NCBI GenBank assembly: GCA_902560855.1
Contig: CACENJ010000010.1
Coordinates: 1-41,842 of the forward strand
Direction: 5' to 3'
From: an uncultured Pelagibacteraceae bacterium
GTDB lineage: Bacteria; Pseudomonadota; Alphaproteobacteria; Pelagibacterales; Pelagibacteraceae
DNA length: 41,842 nt
The notes beneath the pieces were generated by a model. The model did not search any database. It worked only from the letters and a program-made list of their open reading frames with translations, and had not been told where the DNA came from. Both the position numbers and the translations under genes were made by a program. This document shows positions 15,611-24,132 of the stretch, one piece after another; the first letter of the stretch is position 1; each line of letters begins with the position of its first letter.

Positions 15611-16495
15611 TTATCTTTTTAAACCACGATGTTTTTGAATTCTTCTACCATACTCTTGAGAAATTCTATCAAAGATTATTGCTATTGCCACAATAGCTAA
15701 ACCATTAAATAGTCCCAAGGCAAGATACTGGTTCATTACAGCTCTTAAAATAGGCACTCCTAAACCTTTTACACCTATCATAGACGCAATAACAACCATT
15801 GCTAAAGCCATCATAATTGTTTGATTGACACCCGCGAAAACAGTCGGTAATGCCAAAGGTATTTGAACAGTTCTTAACTTTTGTAGTTTAGTAGCTCCAA
15901 AAGCTTCGCTAGCTTCTATTGTTTCTTTATCAACTTCTCTTATACCTAAATTTGTTAATCTTATTATTGGTGGAACTGCGTAAATACAAATAGCAATTAA
16001 TCCAGGAACCTTTCCAATTCCAAGCAACATAAGTATTGGAATCAAATATACGAAGCTCGGAATAGTCTGCATCATATCTAAAACTGGGAGCATTGATTTT
16101 TCTACTCTATTTGATCTTGCCATTAATATGCCCACAGGTATCCCAACAGCTATACATAAGATTGTACATACTGTGATAATTGCTACAGTTGCCATACAAT
16201 CTTTCCACATACCAAAGTAACCTATAAGAAAGAATGATATTGCAGTTCCTAAAACAAGCTTCCAGCTTCTTGATCCTATCCATGCTAAAGTACAAATAAT
16301 AATAATTATTAATGGCCAAGGAGAATTAATCATTAGCTTTTCAAATTTGACTAAAAAAAATAATATTGGATCGAAAAAAGCTTCTATGCTATCCCCGTAT
16401 GCTCTTGAAAAATCTCTAAAAACAAAATCGATACTTTTTCTCAACTCTGCAAGAGCCGATCTTTCCATTACAGGAAATTTAGTAAAAAATTCCAT
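15611..16495 (-). CDS. proW: Second ProW-type betaine ABC transporter permease
   Basis: 294 residues, paralogue of the ProW at 8825-9844 but with a shorter N-terminus lacking the first membrane segment of that protein. It has about six to seven hydrophobic segments and the coupling motif IEASEAFGATKLQKLRTVQ followed by IPLALPTV. It follows ProX2 after a terminator-like hairpin whose T-run merges into the AGGA ribosome site before ATG 16495. No ATPase gene is present in this cluster, so it must use one encoded elsewhere, possibly ProV at 7766-8821. Confidence 0.92.
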   Translation of the reverse strand: MEFFTKFPVMERSALAELRKSIDFVFRDFSRAYGDSIEAFFDPILFFLVKFEKLMINSPWPLIIIIICTLAWIGSRSWKLVLGTAISFFLIGYFGMWKDCMATVAIITVCTILCIAVGIPVGILMARSNRVEKSMLPVLDMMQTIPSFVYLIPILMLLGIGKVPGLIAICIYAVPPIIRLTNLGIREVDKETIEASEAFGATKLQKLRTVQIPLALPTVFAGVNQTIMMALAMVVIASMIGVKGLGVPILRAVMNQYLALGLFNGLAIVAIAIIFDRISQEYGRRIQKHRGLKR

Positions 16496-16504
16496 TTAGT
16501 TCCT

Positions 16505-16543
16505 AAAAAAATTAACGAGCCTATAATCAAATAGGCTCGTTAA
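16505..16543 (-). terminator. Intrinsic-terminator-like attenuator between proX2 and proW2
   Basis: A 13-bp inverted repeat (ttaacgagcctat and its complement, 16512-16543) with a 6-nt loop, followed on the minus strand by seven T (16511-16505). It lies between the binding-protein and permease genes of one transporter, so read-through must occur; it probably sets their ratio. Confidence 0.87.
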
Positions 16544-16555
16544 ATAAATTATATT

Positions 16556-17575
16556 TTAAAGACCAGCTTTGATTTTTTTCTTAGCTGCTGCAGATACCCA
16601 TTTACCCCAGATACCTTCGTGCTTTTTCAAAAATTCAATTGCTGCGTCTGAACCTTTAGCTTGGTTGTCAGCCATATAAACAAGCATTCCATTCATCACA
16701 GGACCAGGGTAAGTACGTTTTTCAACATATCCTAAAACGTCTTTTCCTCCAGTTTTTGCAAAATTAGCTGAAACTAGCGAGTTTACCTCTGATTTAGTCC
16801 AAGCCGATGGTTTTGGATTTGCACATTGTTCATCAGGTAACATTATACAGTTATTCCAATTCTCTGCACCTGCATAAGGAACTCCAAAGTCAACTGGTTG
16901 CAAATCATATTTTCCAACCATTGAAGTAGGGTTCCAGTAATATCCAAACCAAGGCGCTCCTGAGTCTGAAGCTTTAGAAATCGTACCATCTAAACCTGCT
17001 GCAGAACCTGGATCAATTAACACCCAACCTTTTTTCTCCATTTCAAAAGCTCTAAAAAGGTTTGCATTAGCTATTTGACATCCCCAACCAGCAGGGCAAC
17101 CAACGAAAGCTCCTTTAGAAGGATCTTCTTTGCTTGGAAACCACTCTGGGTGTTCTAAGATTTCAACAGCAGTCATACCTTTTATTTGTGGGTATTTCTT
17201 TATAGTTCCAGGAGTAATCCACCAACCTTCTCCAAGGCCAGTGATAGGAGCTTTATTAGCTACAATTATTCTTCCTGCAGATACTGCCTCTTTTAAAGGT
17301 TCGACAACTGCATTTGCCCATTGTTCCGGGTTCATGTCTGGCGTACCTTTGTCATTCATAGATGTAAAAGTTGGCATAGTAGCGCCAGGTACTAATTCTA
17401 CTTCGCACCCATATCCTTTTTCTAAAATGATTTTGTCTACATTGGCCATTAACTCAGCCGATGCCCAGTTTTGCTCAGCAATAACTAGTTTTCCACATCC
17501 CGCACTTGCTATTGAAGTGAAAGCACTAAAAAACAAAACAGATAATGTAGAAATTATTATTTTTCTTATTTTCAT
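16556..17575 (-). CDS. proX: Second ProX-type betaine substrate-binding protein
   Basis: 339 residues, periplasmic. A signal peptide ends near SIASA|GCGK (about residue 26). It has the family pattern KLVIAEQNWASAELMAN, then MNPEQWAN, WWITPGTIKKYP, IDPGSAAGLDGTI and YYWNPTSMVGK. It is clearly homologous to ProX at 9913 but divergent, with several different aromatic residues in the ligand-binding stretches (extra Trp in EQW and EGWW), so a different ligand is likely. The ribosome site AAGGGGA precedes ATG 17575. Downstream genes encode a permease and an aldehyde dehydrogenase, and upstream ones the betaine-demethylation enzymes, which suggests glycine betaine, choline or a related aldehyde precursor. 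Confidence 0.92.
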   Translation of the reverse strand: MKIRKIIISTLSVLFFSAFTSIASAGCGKLVIAEQNWASAELMANVDKIILEKGYGCEVELVPGATMPTFTSMNDKGTPDMNPEQWANAVVEPLKEAVSAGRIIVANKAPITGLGEGWWITPGTIKKYPQIKGMTAVEILEHPEWFPSKEDPSKGAFVGCPAGWGCQIANANLFRAFEMEKKGWVLIDPGSAAGLDGTISKASDSGAPWFGYYWNPTSMVGKYDLQPVDFGVPYAGAENWNNCIMLPDEQCANPKPSAWTKSEVNSLVSANFAKTGGKDVLGYVEKRTYPGPVMNGMLVYMADNQAKGSDAAIEFLKKHEGIWGKWVSAAAKKKIKAGL

Positions 17576-17615
17576 TATTTTCCCCTTACGTAAGTTTAAG
17601 TACGAAAGAAAACAT

Positions 17616-17645
17616 ATTATTGAAGAAAAATCAAATAAGATTCAA
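17616..17645 (-). promoter_or_regulatory. Possible promoter of the proX2 operon
   Basis: On the minus strand TTGAAT (17645-17640) and AATAAT (17621-17616) are separated by 18 bp, in the 81-bp gap between the flavoprotein stop and ProX2. A perfect 10-bp palindrome, cttacgtaag (17585-17594), lies between it and the start codon. The match is moderate. Confidence 0.35.
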
Positions 17646-17656
17646 CTATAACTAGA

Positions 17657-20062
17657 TTAAGATCTCATTTTTGTTCCGAGCGGATCATATAGTGGTTCTT
17701 TTATTATTGAACAATTGTAAAAATCACCATTTATTTCAACTTCTAATTTTTCATTAGTTTTTAAAATTTCTTTATCAAGATAAGAATAAGCAATACTTTT
17801 TTTTACATAGTGAGCGAAACCACCAGAAGTAATATAACCAATACTTTTTCCATCTTTAATAACAGCTTCATTATTTGTCACATCAATATCATTTGTTTCA
17901 ACAATCATAGGAGTTAGTTTTAAATTACTAGTGTCTTTTTCAGCATTTTTCTTACCAATAAATTCTTTTTTCCAATTAATAAAAATATCTAAACCAGACT
18001 CTTTTACAGTAAAATCTGGTCTAAAATCTAATGTCCAGGCGCCCCAGCTTTTTTCTAGCCTCATAGACATTAATGCTCTTCCTCCAAATGGTTTCAAATT
18101 AAATTCTTTACCAGCTTTTTCTATTTCTTCATAAAGTTTTAATTGAAAGTGCGGAGCAACATAAATTTCATATCCCAATTCTCCTGTAAATGAAATTCTA
18201 TTTACTATAGCAGGAACTCCAGCAACAAACATTTTTCTTGTGTCTCTAAATTTAAAATTTTCATTAGAGACATCTTCTCTAACCAATTTTTGAAATAGTT
18301 TTCTTGACTTAGGACCAGCAATAGCAATTCCATGAAAATCATCCGATCTGTTTGAGTATTTTAAATTAAATTTATTGATATGGCTTTCAAACCATCTTCT
18401 ATGCATTTCTTGTGCAGCACCTGATCCAAAGATCATAAATTCCTCATCATTTAAGCATGCAACAGTTAAATCTCCATATAATTTACCCTTATAAGTCAAC
18501 ATTGGACTTAATGAAATTCTTCCAGGCTTAGGTAGTTTTCCTGCTAAAATGTGATCTAGAAATTTTCTTGAGTCAGTCCCTACAAATTCGTGCTTTGAAA
18601 AGTTTGCAACCTCAATTGCACCAACATTTTTTCTTACATTTAAAACTTCTTTAGAAACATACTCATGAGATCTTGATCTTTTAATTGTTGGTTCTTCATG
18701 AGCATCTTCTTTATTATTAGCAAACCATAATACGTTTTCTAATCCAAAACTATCTCCCATAACTGCTCCTTTTGATACGAAGCGATCATAAAGAGCTGTA
18801 GTTTTTTGTTTCCTTCCTTTGGGCAAAGTTTCATTTGGAAAGGTCATTATAAATCTTCTTTCATAATTTTCTGAAGATTTAATTGTTCCATATTGAGGTG
18901 ATGCATAATCTCCAAATCTTGCAACATCCATTGCCCAAACATCAATCGATGGTTCTCCATCAATTATCCATTCTGCTATACACTTACCAACGCCACCTCC
19001 TTGACAAAATCCAGCCATAACACCTACAGCTACCCAATAATTTTTCATACCCGGCACAGGTCCAATTAGTGGACTTCCATCTGGCCCAAAAGTAAATGGT
19101 CCATTTACTATATTTTTAATTCCAGCTTTTTTTAAAGCAGGCATTCTTTCAAAACCAATTGCTAGTCTATCTTGTATATTGTCTAATTTTGGCTCTAAAA
19201 GTTCATGACCAAAGTTCATTGGTGTGCCTTCAACTTTCCATGGAGTAGATTTTGGTTCATAAGTTCCAAGGAGCATTCCTTTTCCTTCTTGTCTAAAATA
19301 AATGTTTCCTTCAAAGTCAGTTCCGATAGGCAATCTTTGATCGCCCATAGCTTCAATTTCTGAAATTGCTTCCGTAATTAAATAATGATGTTCCATTGGC
19401 TGTACTGGTAAATTTAATCCAGCTAGCTTACCAACTTCTCTTGCCCACAAGCCGCCCGCGTTGATAACTATTTCTGCATTAATATTTCCTTTGTTGGTAA
19501 TTACATCCCATGAACCATCTTTTTTTTGTTTGGTATCTTTTACAGTTGTGTGAGTATAATATTTTCCACCATGAACTTTTGCAGCCTTTGCAAAAGCATA
19601 TGTAACACCCGAAGGATCTACTTCGCCGTCAATTGGATCCCATAAAGCTAAAAGATATCTTTTTGGATCTATTAACGGGTTTTTTTTTTTTACTTCTTCA
19701 AGAGAAATAAATTCCTGATCGAGACCCATATATCTTGCTTTAGACCTTTCTCTTTTTAAATAGTCGGCCCAAACTTCATTAGAAGCTAAATAAAAACCAC
19801 CACTTGGTTTAAAACCAATTACATGACCAGATTCTTTTTCAATTTCTTTATAAAGACCAATGGTATAAGCCATCATTCTTGAAATGTTTGGGTCAGAAGA
19901 AATTACATGGACATTTCCTGCAGCATGCCATGAAGAGCCTGAAGTCAATTCATTTCTTTCAAGCAATACACAGTTTTTTAATCCAAATTTAGATAAATGA
20001 TATAAAATCGAACAACCTACAACACCACCACCAACAACAGCTACTTTAACATGTTTATCCAT
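17657..20062 (-). CDS. Dimethylglycine/sarcosine dehydrogenase-like flavoprotein (FAD oxidoreductase fused to GcvT domain)
   Basis: 801 residues, matching the two-part layout of dimethylglycine and sarcosine dehydrogenases. The N-terminal FAD domain starts with GGGVVG (11-16) and has SGSSWHAAGN, where His46 matches the histidine that carries covalent FAD in DMGDH. A mid-region FAO domain follows, then a C-terminal GcvT/aminomethyltransferase domain (about 420-800) with FTGELGYEIYV, which transfers the one-carbon unit to tetrahydrofolate. The reaction is oxidative N-demethylation of dimethylglycine and/or sarcosine with 5,10-methylene-THF formation. It starts 11 bp after the betaine-homocysteine methyltransferase stop, so it works on that enzyme's product. 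Confidence 0.9.
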   Translation of the reverse strand: MDKHVKVAVVGGGVVGCSILYHLSKFGLKNCVLLERNELTSGSSWHAAGNVHVISSDPNISRMMAYTIGLYKEIEKESGHVIGFKPSGGFYLASNEVWADYLKRERSKARYMGLDQEFISLEEVKKKNPLIDPKRYLLALWDPIDGEVDPSGVTYAFAKAAKVHGGKYYTHTTVKDTKQKKDGSWDVITNKGNINAEIVINAGGLWAREVGKLAGLNLPVQPMEHHYLITEAISEIEAMGDQRLPIGTDFEGNIYFRQEGKGMLLGTYEPKSTPWKVEGTPMNFGHELLEPKLDNIQDRLAIGFERMPALKKAGIKNIVNGPFTFGPDGSPLIGPVPGMKNYWVAVGVMAGFCQGGGVGKCIAEWIIDGEPSIDVWAMDVARFGDYASPQYGTIKSSENYERRFIMTFPNETLPKGRKQKTTALYDRFVSKGAVMGDSFGLENVLWFANNKEDAHEEPTIKRSRSHEYVSKEVLNVRKNVGAIEVANFSKHEFVGTDSRKFLDHILAGKLPKPGRISLSPMLTYKGKLYGDLTVACLNDEEFMIFGSGAAQEMHRRWFESHINKFNLKYSNRSDDFHGIAIAGPKSRKLFQKLVREDVSNENFKFRDTRKMFVAGVPAIVNRISFTGELGYEIYVAPHFQLKLYEEIEKAGKEFNLKPFGGRALMSMRLEKSWGAWTLDFRPDFTVKESGLDIFINWKKEFIGKKNAEKDTSNLKLTPMIVETNDIDVTNNEAVIKDGKSIGYITSGGFAHYVKKSIAYSYLDKEILKTNEKLEVEINGDFYNCSIIKEPLYDPLGTKMRS

Positions 20063-20073
20063 TGGTTTACAAA

Positions 20074-21120
20074 TTAAAGTGTTTTTGCTTCGTCAGTATT
20101 ATGTTTTTTTAAACTTGGATCAGATCCATGCGCATAATGCTTAGACATGTCAGGATAATATTTATATGAAATAGGTTTTCTTCCTAAAGCAACTGCCATT
20201 TCTCGAACATGATGTGGCTCTGCACCACAACAAATTCCTATGAAATTTATTTTTTTATCAGCACATTCTTTTGCAAACTCAGCCATTTCATATCTATTAC
20301 AGTACAAATTATCTAGTGCCACTGGAAATGCATTTCCTCCAGGAATACAATCACAGCCATCGTCTTTTTGATTTAAAAAACCAGGGTCTTTTTCAGTAGT
20401 TCTGTATGGAACGGGAAGAGCTGCAACATGACAAGAAACAGCTTTTCTTATCTCTGGTAATAGTTTCATAGTCATTTTAGGACCTCTAAAGCAATTTAAA
20501 CCAACAACGTCAGCTCCATTATCTTCTAATATTTTACATGCTTTACCAGGAGAAGTTCCTTCTCTGGTCTTGCCATCTCGTCTAAAAGCATAATTACAAA
20601 CTGCAATAAGTCCTGCTTCTTTTATAACTTTAAGTGCAATTTTTAATTCTTCAACCCAAGTGATTGTTTCAGCAATTATAAAATCAACTCCAGCTTCTTT
20701 AGCCCAAGCTACTTGCTCTTCAAACATTTTTTGACATTCTACAATACTTTTTTTGTCGTTTGGATCGTAAACATTTGTATTAGCAACATTTCCTGCAACC
20801 ATCAGATCAAGATCTTTAAATTCATTTCTTGCATCATTTGCAATTTTTAATGCATTTTTTTGTAGAGATTCAAGAAGCTTCTCTTTTCCAATTATTCTAA
20901 GCTTTTCTCTATGTCCATAATAAGTAAACGCTTGAACAACTTCACTGCCAGATCTTATAAATTCTCTATGTAATTGTGAAACTACTTCTGGGTGCTCTAA
21001 AACTACTTCAGGAACAAAAGCTCCAGCCTGCAAATATCCTCTTCTTTCCATTGCAAATAAATACCCTTCTGCACAAAGAACAGGACCTTGATTAAGTTTT
21101 TCTATTAAATTCTTGCCCAT
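20074..21120 (-). CDS. bhmT: Betaine-homocysteine S-methyltransferase
   Basis: 348 residues, a zinc-dependent homocysteine S-methyltransferase of BHMT type. It transfers a methyl group from glycine betaine to homocysteine, giving methionine and dimethylglycine. The zinc ligands are visible as Cys210 (GLNCFRGP) and Cys297-Cys298 (ICCGAEPHH), and the N-terminal CAEGYLFAMERRGY matches the catalytic loop region. The downstream dehydrogenase consumes the dimethylglycine. The 57-nt gap upstream may hold a SAM-sensing element, as bhmT in Pelagibacter is known to be under SAM riboswitch control. Confidence 0.95.
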   Translation of the reverse strand: MGKNLIEKLNQGPVLCAEGYLFAMERRGYLQAGAFVPEVVLEHPEVVSQLHREFIRSGSEVVQAFTYYGHREKLRIIGKEKLLESLQKNALKIANDARNEFKDLDLMVAGNVANTNVYDPNDKKSIVECQKMFEEQVAWAKEAGVDFIIAETITWVEELKIALKVIKEAGLIAVCNYAFRRDGKTREGTSPGKACKILEDNGADVVGLNCFRGPKMTMKLLPEIRKAVSCHVAALPVPYRTTEKDPGFLNQKDDGCDCIPGGNAFPVALDNLYCNRYEMAEFAKECADKKINFIGICCGAEPHHVREMAVALGRKPISYKYYPDMSKHYAHGSDPSLKKHNTDEAKTL

Positions 21121-21177
21121 TTAATTTTTCTTATTTTAAAAGCCTAATCTCATTTTGAGCAAAAATAAATATAAATA
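21121..21177 (-). ncRNA. Candidate SAM-II/SAM-V-type riboswitch upstream of bhmT
   Basis: The 57-nt gap between the dehydrogenase stop and bhmT ATG. On the minus strand it reads UUUA, a U-run with UUGCUC, AAAAUGAG, AUUAGGCU, UUUAAAAUAAG, then the AUG. The order UUUA...UUGC...GAUUA...GGCU...AAAA resembles the SAM-II/SAM-V core as I remember it, and UUUAUUUU can pair with AAAAUAAG. SAM-V elements upstream of bhmT are established for Candidatus Pelagibacter ubique. I could not confirm a full pseudoknot, so this is tentative. Confidence 0.4.
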
Positions 21178-22119
21178 TTATATTTCGTGACCTTTTCCTT
21201 CTGGTTCATTATCTACAAGTTCTGAGGGAAAACCTTCTGCTCTAAAATCTGTATTATTTTGATCTTCCATTCTTTTAACTATCATTGAAGACCAGGCCCT
21301 AGAACCATATTTTTTTTGACCATCTTTAAATATTTTTACTACTAATGGAGAAATTTCTAGAGGTATATTTAATTTGGCAGCCAAGTCATCAAACAAAGTT
21401 GTGTCCTTTACAACTAAGTCCATTGTAAAATTAATATTGTAAGAACCATTTAAAATTACCTGGCTTTCAGTTTCGTGAACAAATGAATTTCCAGATGAAA
21501 CTGCTATTCCTTTATATGTTTTAACTAAGTCTAATTTAGATTTTTTAGCAACTGCCCAAGCTTCACCTAATGCAGCTAAATGTGTTGAAGCTAAATAATT
21601 AGTAATTACTTTTAAAATTGAAGCAGATCCTAGGTCGCCAGTATGCAAAACCTTTCTACCCATGACGGTTAGCACAGGCAATATTTTTTCAAAAGCTTTT
21701 CTATCTCCACCTACAAATATAGCTATATTTCCAGTTGTAGCTCTATGACATCCTCCACTTACTGGACAATCAAGGGGAACTGCTCCTTTTGCACTAACTA
21801 ATTTTCCTAGTCTTTTCACTTCAGATTCATCAGTTGTACTCATCTCTAGCCATATTTTATTTTCTGAAAGACCACTTATAACCCCATCTTTCGCTTCCAT
21901 AACCTCAGAACAAATTTCTGGAGAAGGCAAGCAAGTTATTATTAAATCAACATTTTCAGCTAATTCTTTTGCAGTATTTGCTACATTAGCTCCTTTATCA
22001 GTAAAACTTTTTGTGATTTTTTCATCTATATCTCTTACAGTTAAATTAAATTTATTTCTTAATAAACTACTAGCAAGTTTACCACCTACGTTACCAAGTC
22101 CTATAAAACCTATTTTCAT
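21178..22119 (-). CDS. NAD(P)-dependent beta-hydroxyacid dehydrogenase (3-hydroxyisobutyrate dehydrogenase family)
   Basis: 313 residues from ATG 22119, chosen because it begins at the dinucleotide fold (MKIGFIGLGNVGG) and has an AGAGG ribosome site. It has the family substrate motif DCPVSGG and the catalytic lysine region GSASILKVITNYL. Members oxidise 3-hydroxyisobutyrate, tartronate semialdehyde, 6-phosphogluconate and similar beta-hydroxy acids; the exact substrate cannot be read. It is upstream of bhmT on the same strand and divergent from the racemase-like gene. Carnitine itself is a beta-hydroxy acid, but the SDR at 7003 is the better-placed candidate for that reaction. Confidence 0.88.
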   Translation of the reverse strand: MKIGFIGLGNVGGKLASSLLRNKFNLTVRDIDEKITKSFTDKGANVANTAKELAENVDLIITCLPSPEICSEVMEAKDGVISGLSENKIWLEMSTTDESEVKRLGKLVSAKGAVPLDCPVSGGCHRATTGNIAIFVGGDRKAFEKILPVLTVMGRKVLHTGDLGSASILKVITNYLASTHLAALGEAWAVAKKSKLDLVKTYKGIAVSSGNSFVHETESQVILNGSYNINFTMDLVVKDTTLFDDLAAKLNIPLEISPLVVKIFKDGQKKYGSRAWSSMIVKRMEDQNNTDFRAEGFPSELVDNEPEGKGHEI

Positions 22120-22178
22120 ATCAACCTCTTTAATTTTAATGAATATTAACAACCTTATGATATATTTCTTTTTTAAAA

Positions 22179-22925
22179 ATGTATTCAACAAAAGTAGAGC
22201 CAAAATATAATCTTAATCCAAATCCTAGAATAGGTTTAATAGCACTAGCTAGTGATTTTATGATTGAAAAAGACTTTATTAATGTAATTAAGGACAAAGA
22301 TATAGATTTTTTTGTAAATCGAATAGAGTGCTATAATCCTTTAACACGTGAAAATTTAATAAAAATGTCTGAGAAAGTAACCGAGGTTACAAAAGATATA
22401 CTTCCAGATGAAAAAATAGATTGTATAGTTTATGCTTGCACATCAGGAACTATAGCTGCAGGATATAATGCTATTGAAAAAAAAGTTAAAGCAGCAAAGC
22501 CAGATGCAAAAGTTACTACTCCAAGCACTGCAGCTATAAAGGCATTAAAAAAATTAAATATTAAAAATTTATCTATATTTACACCATATAGCAAAAAATT
22601 AAATGATGAAGTAGTTGATTATTTTAAAAAAGAAAAATTCGAAGTTACATCAAATTCTTATTTTGATATAGAATCTGATATTGATATTGGCAAAGTTGAT
22701 CAAAATTATTTATATGAAGTGCTTTCAAAAATTGATTTAAAAAATGCGGATGCTCTTTTTGTATCTTGTACTGCTCTGCCGGTTCTACAAATAATTGAAA
22801 AACTTGAGAATAAATTAAACAAACCTGTTTTATCTAGCAACCAAGCTTTAATTTGGGATACCTTAGAAAATATTGGAAAAAATATTTCAATTAATGGCTT
22901 TGGCAAATTATTTTCTGCAAATTAA
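22179..22925 (+). CDS. Asp/Glu racemase superfamily protein (maleate isomerase/EutA-like)
   Basis: 248 residues with the tandem fold of the Asp/Glu racemase, maleate isomerase and arylmalonate decarboxylase superfamily. Both catalytic cysteines are present: Cys87 in ACTSGT and Cys197 in SCTALP. It is 2 bp upstream of an ectoine-hydrolase-like M24 gene. In known ectoine catabolic operons a racemase-like gene (eutA) accompanies the hydrolase gene (eutD/doeA), so this is probably its counterpart. The actual substrate is unknown. It is first of a seven-gene plus-strand run ending at 30902. Confidence 0.88.
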   Translation: MYSTKVEPKYNLNPNPRIGLIALASDFMIEKDFINVIKDKDIDFFVNRIECYNPLTRENLIKMSEKVTEVTKDILPDEKIDCIVYACTSGTIAAGYNAIEKKVKAAKPDAKVTTPSTAAIKALKKLNIKNLSIFTPYSKKLNDEVVDYFKKEKFEVTSNSYFDIESDIDIGKVDQNYLYEVLSKIDLKNADALFVSCTALPVLQIIEKLENKLNKPVLSSNQALIWDTLENIGKNISINGFGKLFSAN

Positions 22926-22927
22926 TT

Positions 22928-24094
22928 ATGTTATTTACAAAAGAAGAATACAAACTAAGATTAAAAAAAGTTCAAACTTCAATGCAAAAAAAAGGTATTG
23001 AGTTATTAATTTCCCAAGATACAAATAACATTAATTATTTAACTGGATATGATGCTTGGTCATTTTACTATTCGCAATGTGCAATAGTGCATGTAAATGC
23101 AGAGGAGCCTTTATGTTTTGTAAGAGCACAAGATGCTGGTGGTGCTTATATTAAAACATATTTAAAGAGAGAAAATATTATTGTTTATAACGAAAAATAT
23201 ATTCATACATGGCCAACGCATCCTTATGATGCTTTAATTGAATTAATAAAAAAAAATAAGTGGGACAATCTAAATATTGGCGTTGAAATGGATAGCCATT
23301 ATTTCACTGCATATTGTTATGAAAAACTGAAGCAAGGGTTGCCTAATGCAAAAATTAAAGATTCAGAAAGATTGGTTAACTGGGCAAGATTAGTAAAGTC
23401 TGATGCAGAAATAAATCTTATGAAGGGAGCAGCACTAATATCACAAGAAGGGATGAAGGTAGCTATAGAAAATATTAAGCCAGGAGTCAGACAATGTGAT
23501 GCAGTTGCTGAAATTCAAAGAGCACTTTTTAGAGGGACTCCCGAAATAGGAGGAGAATATGCAAGTATTGCAACATTGTTACCAACAGGCAAAGGAACTT
23601 CAGCTTCACATTTGACAGCAACAGACGAAAAATTTGTCGAAGGAGAAGCAACAATAATAGAATTGTCAGGAGTTAATAAAAGATATCACTGTCCAATGGC
23701 TAGAACAGTTCTCCTTGGAAAACCTGATCAAAAAAAAATAGATGCAATGAAAGCAACAAACGAAGCTCTCGATGCTGGTATTGCTGCTACAAAACCTGGA
23801 AATACAGCTCATGATGTAGCCCAAAAGTTTTGGGATGTATTAGATAAGCATAATATAAAAAAAGAATCTCGAACCGGTTATTCAATTGGAATTGGATATC
23901 CACCCGATTGGGGAGAACACACATTAAATATTTATAAAGGCGACATGACAGTTTTACAAACCAATGTATGTTTTCATATGATTGCTGTAATGCAATTTGG
24001 TGAGTGGGGTGTAGAAGCATCAGAGTCAGTCAGAGTTACTGAGAACGGAAGTGAATTATTTTGCAACTTTTCGAGAGATTTACATATAAAATAA
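22928..24094 (+). CDS. M24-family hydrolase, ectoine hydrolase (DoeA/EutD)-like
   Basis: 388 residues, creatinase/aminopeptidase-P ('pita bread') fold with an N-terminal creatinase domain (1-160) and a C-terminal M24 domain. YLTGYDAWSFY (39-49) and SIGIGYPPDWGEHTLNI match ectoine hydrolase as I recall it. The metal-binding Asp/Asp/His/Glu/Glu set of M24 peptidases is not seen (the equivalent region reads IELSGVNKRYHCPMARTV), consistent with a non-metal hydrolase like creatinase or ectoine hydrolase. The role would be opening a cyclic amidine or cleaving an amidino C-N bond. No DoeB deacetylase is nearby, so ectoine is plausible but unproven. A four-gene Pot-type importer follows. Confidence 0.82.
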   Translation: MLFTKEEYKLRLKKVQTSMQKKGIELLISQDTNNINYLTGYDAWSFYYSQCAIVHVNAEEPLCFVRAQDAGGAYIKTYLKRENIIVYNEKYIHTWPTHPYDALIELIKKNKWDNLNIGVEMDSHYFTAYCYEKLKQGLPNAKIKDSERLVNWARLVKSDAEINLMKGAALISQEGMKVAIENIKPGVRQCDAVAEIQRALFRGTPEIGGEYASIATLLPTGKGTSASHLTATDEKFVEGEATIIELSGVNKRYHCPMARTVLLGKPDQKKIDAMKATNEALDAGIAATKPGNTAHDVAQKFWDVLDKHNIKKESRTGYSIGIGYPPDWGEHTLNIYKGDMTVLQTNVCFHMIAVMQFGEWGVEASESVRVTENGSELFCNFSRDLHIK

Positions 24095-24132
24095 GAACTT
24101 GAAAAAGATCTCTACAAATGTTTTAAATCCTA

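Noticed and set aside
17130..17651. 173-codon plus-strand ORF opposite proX2
   Set aside because: It is antisense to a clear binding-protein gene with signal peptide and conserved motifs; its own translation shows no domain, and no ribosome site is evident.
20063..20073. Glycine riboswitch before the dimethylglycine dehydrogenase, as SAR11 uses these widely
   Set aside because: Only 11 bp separate it from bhmT; no room or matching sequence for a glycine aptamer there or in the other gaps I read.
22120..22203. N-terminal extension of the beta-hydroxyacid dehydrogenase
   Set aside because: The extra 28 residues precede the dinucleotide fold, and the internal ATG 22119 has an AGAGG ribosome site, so the short form is preferred.
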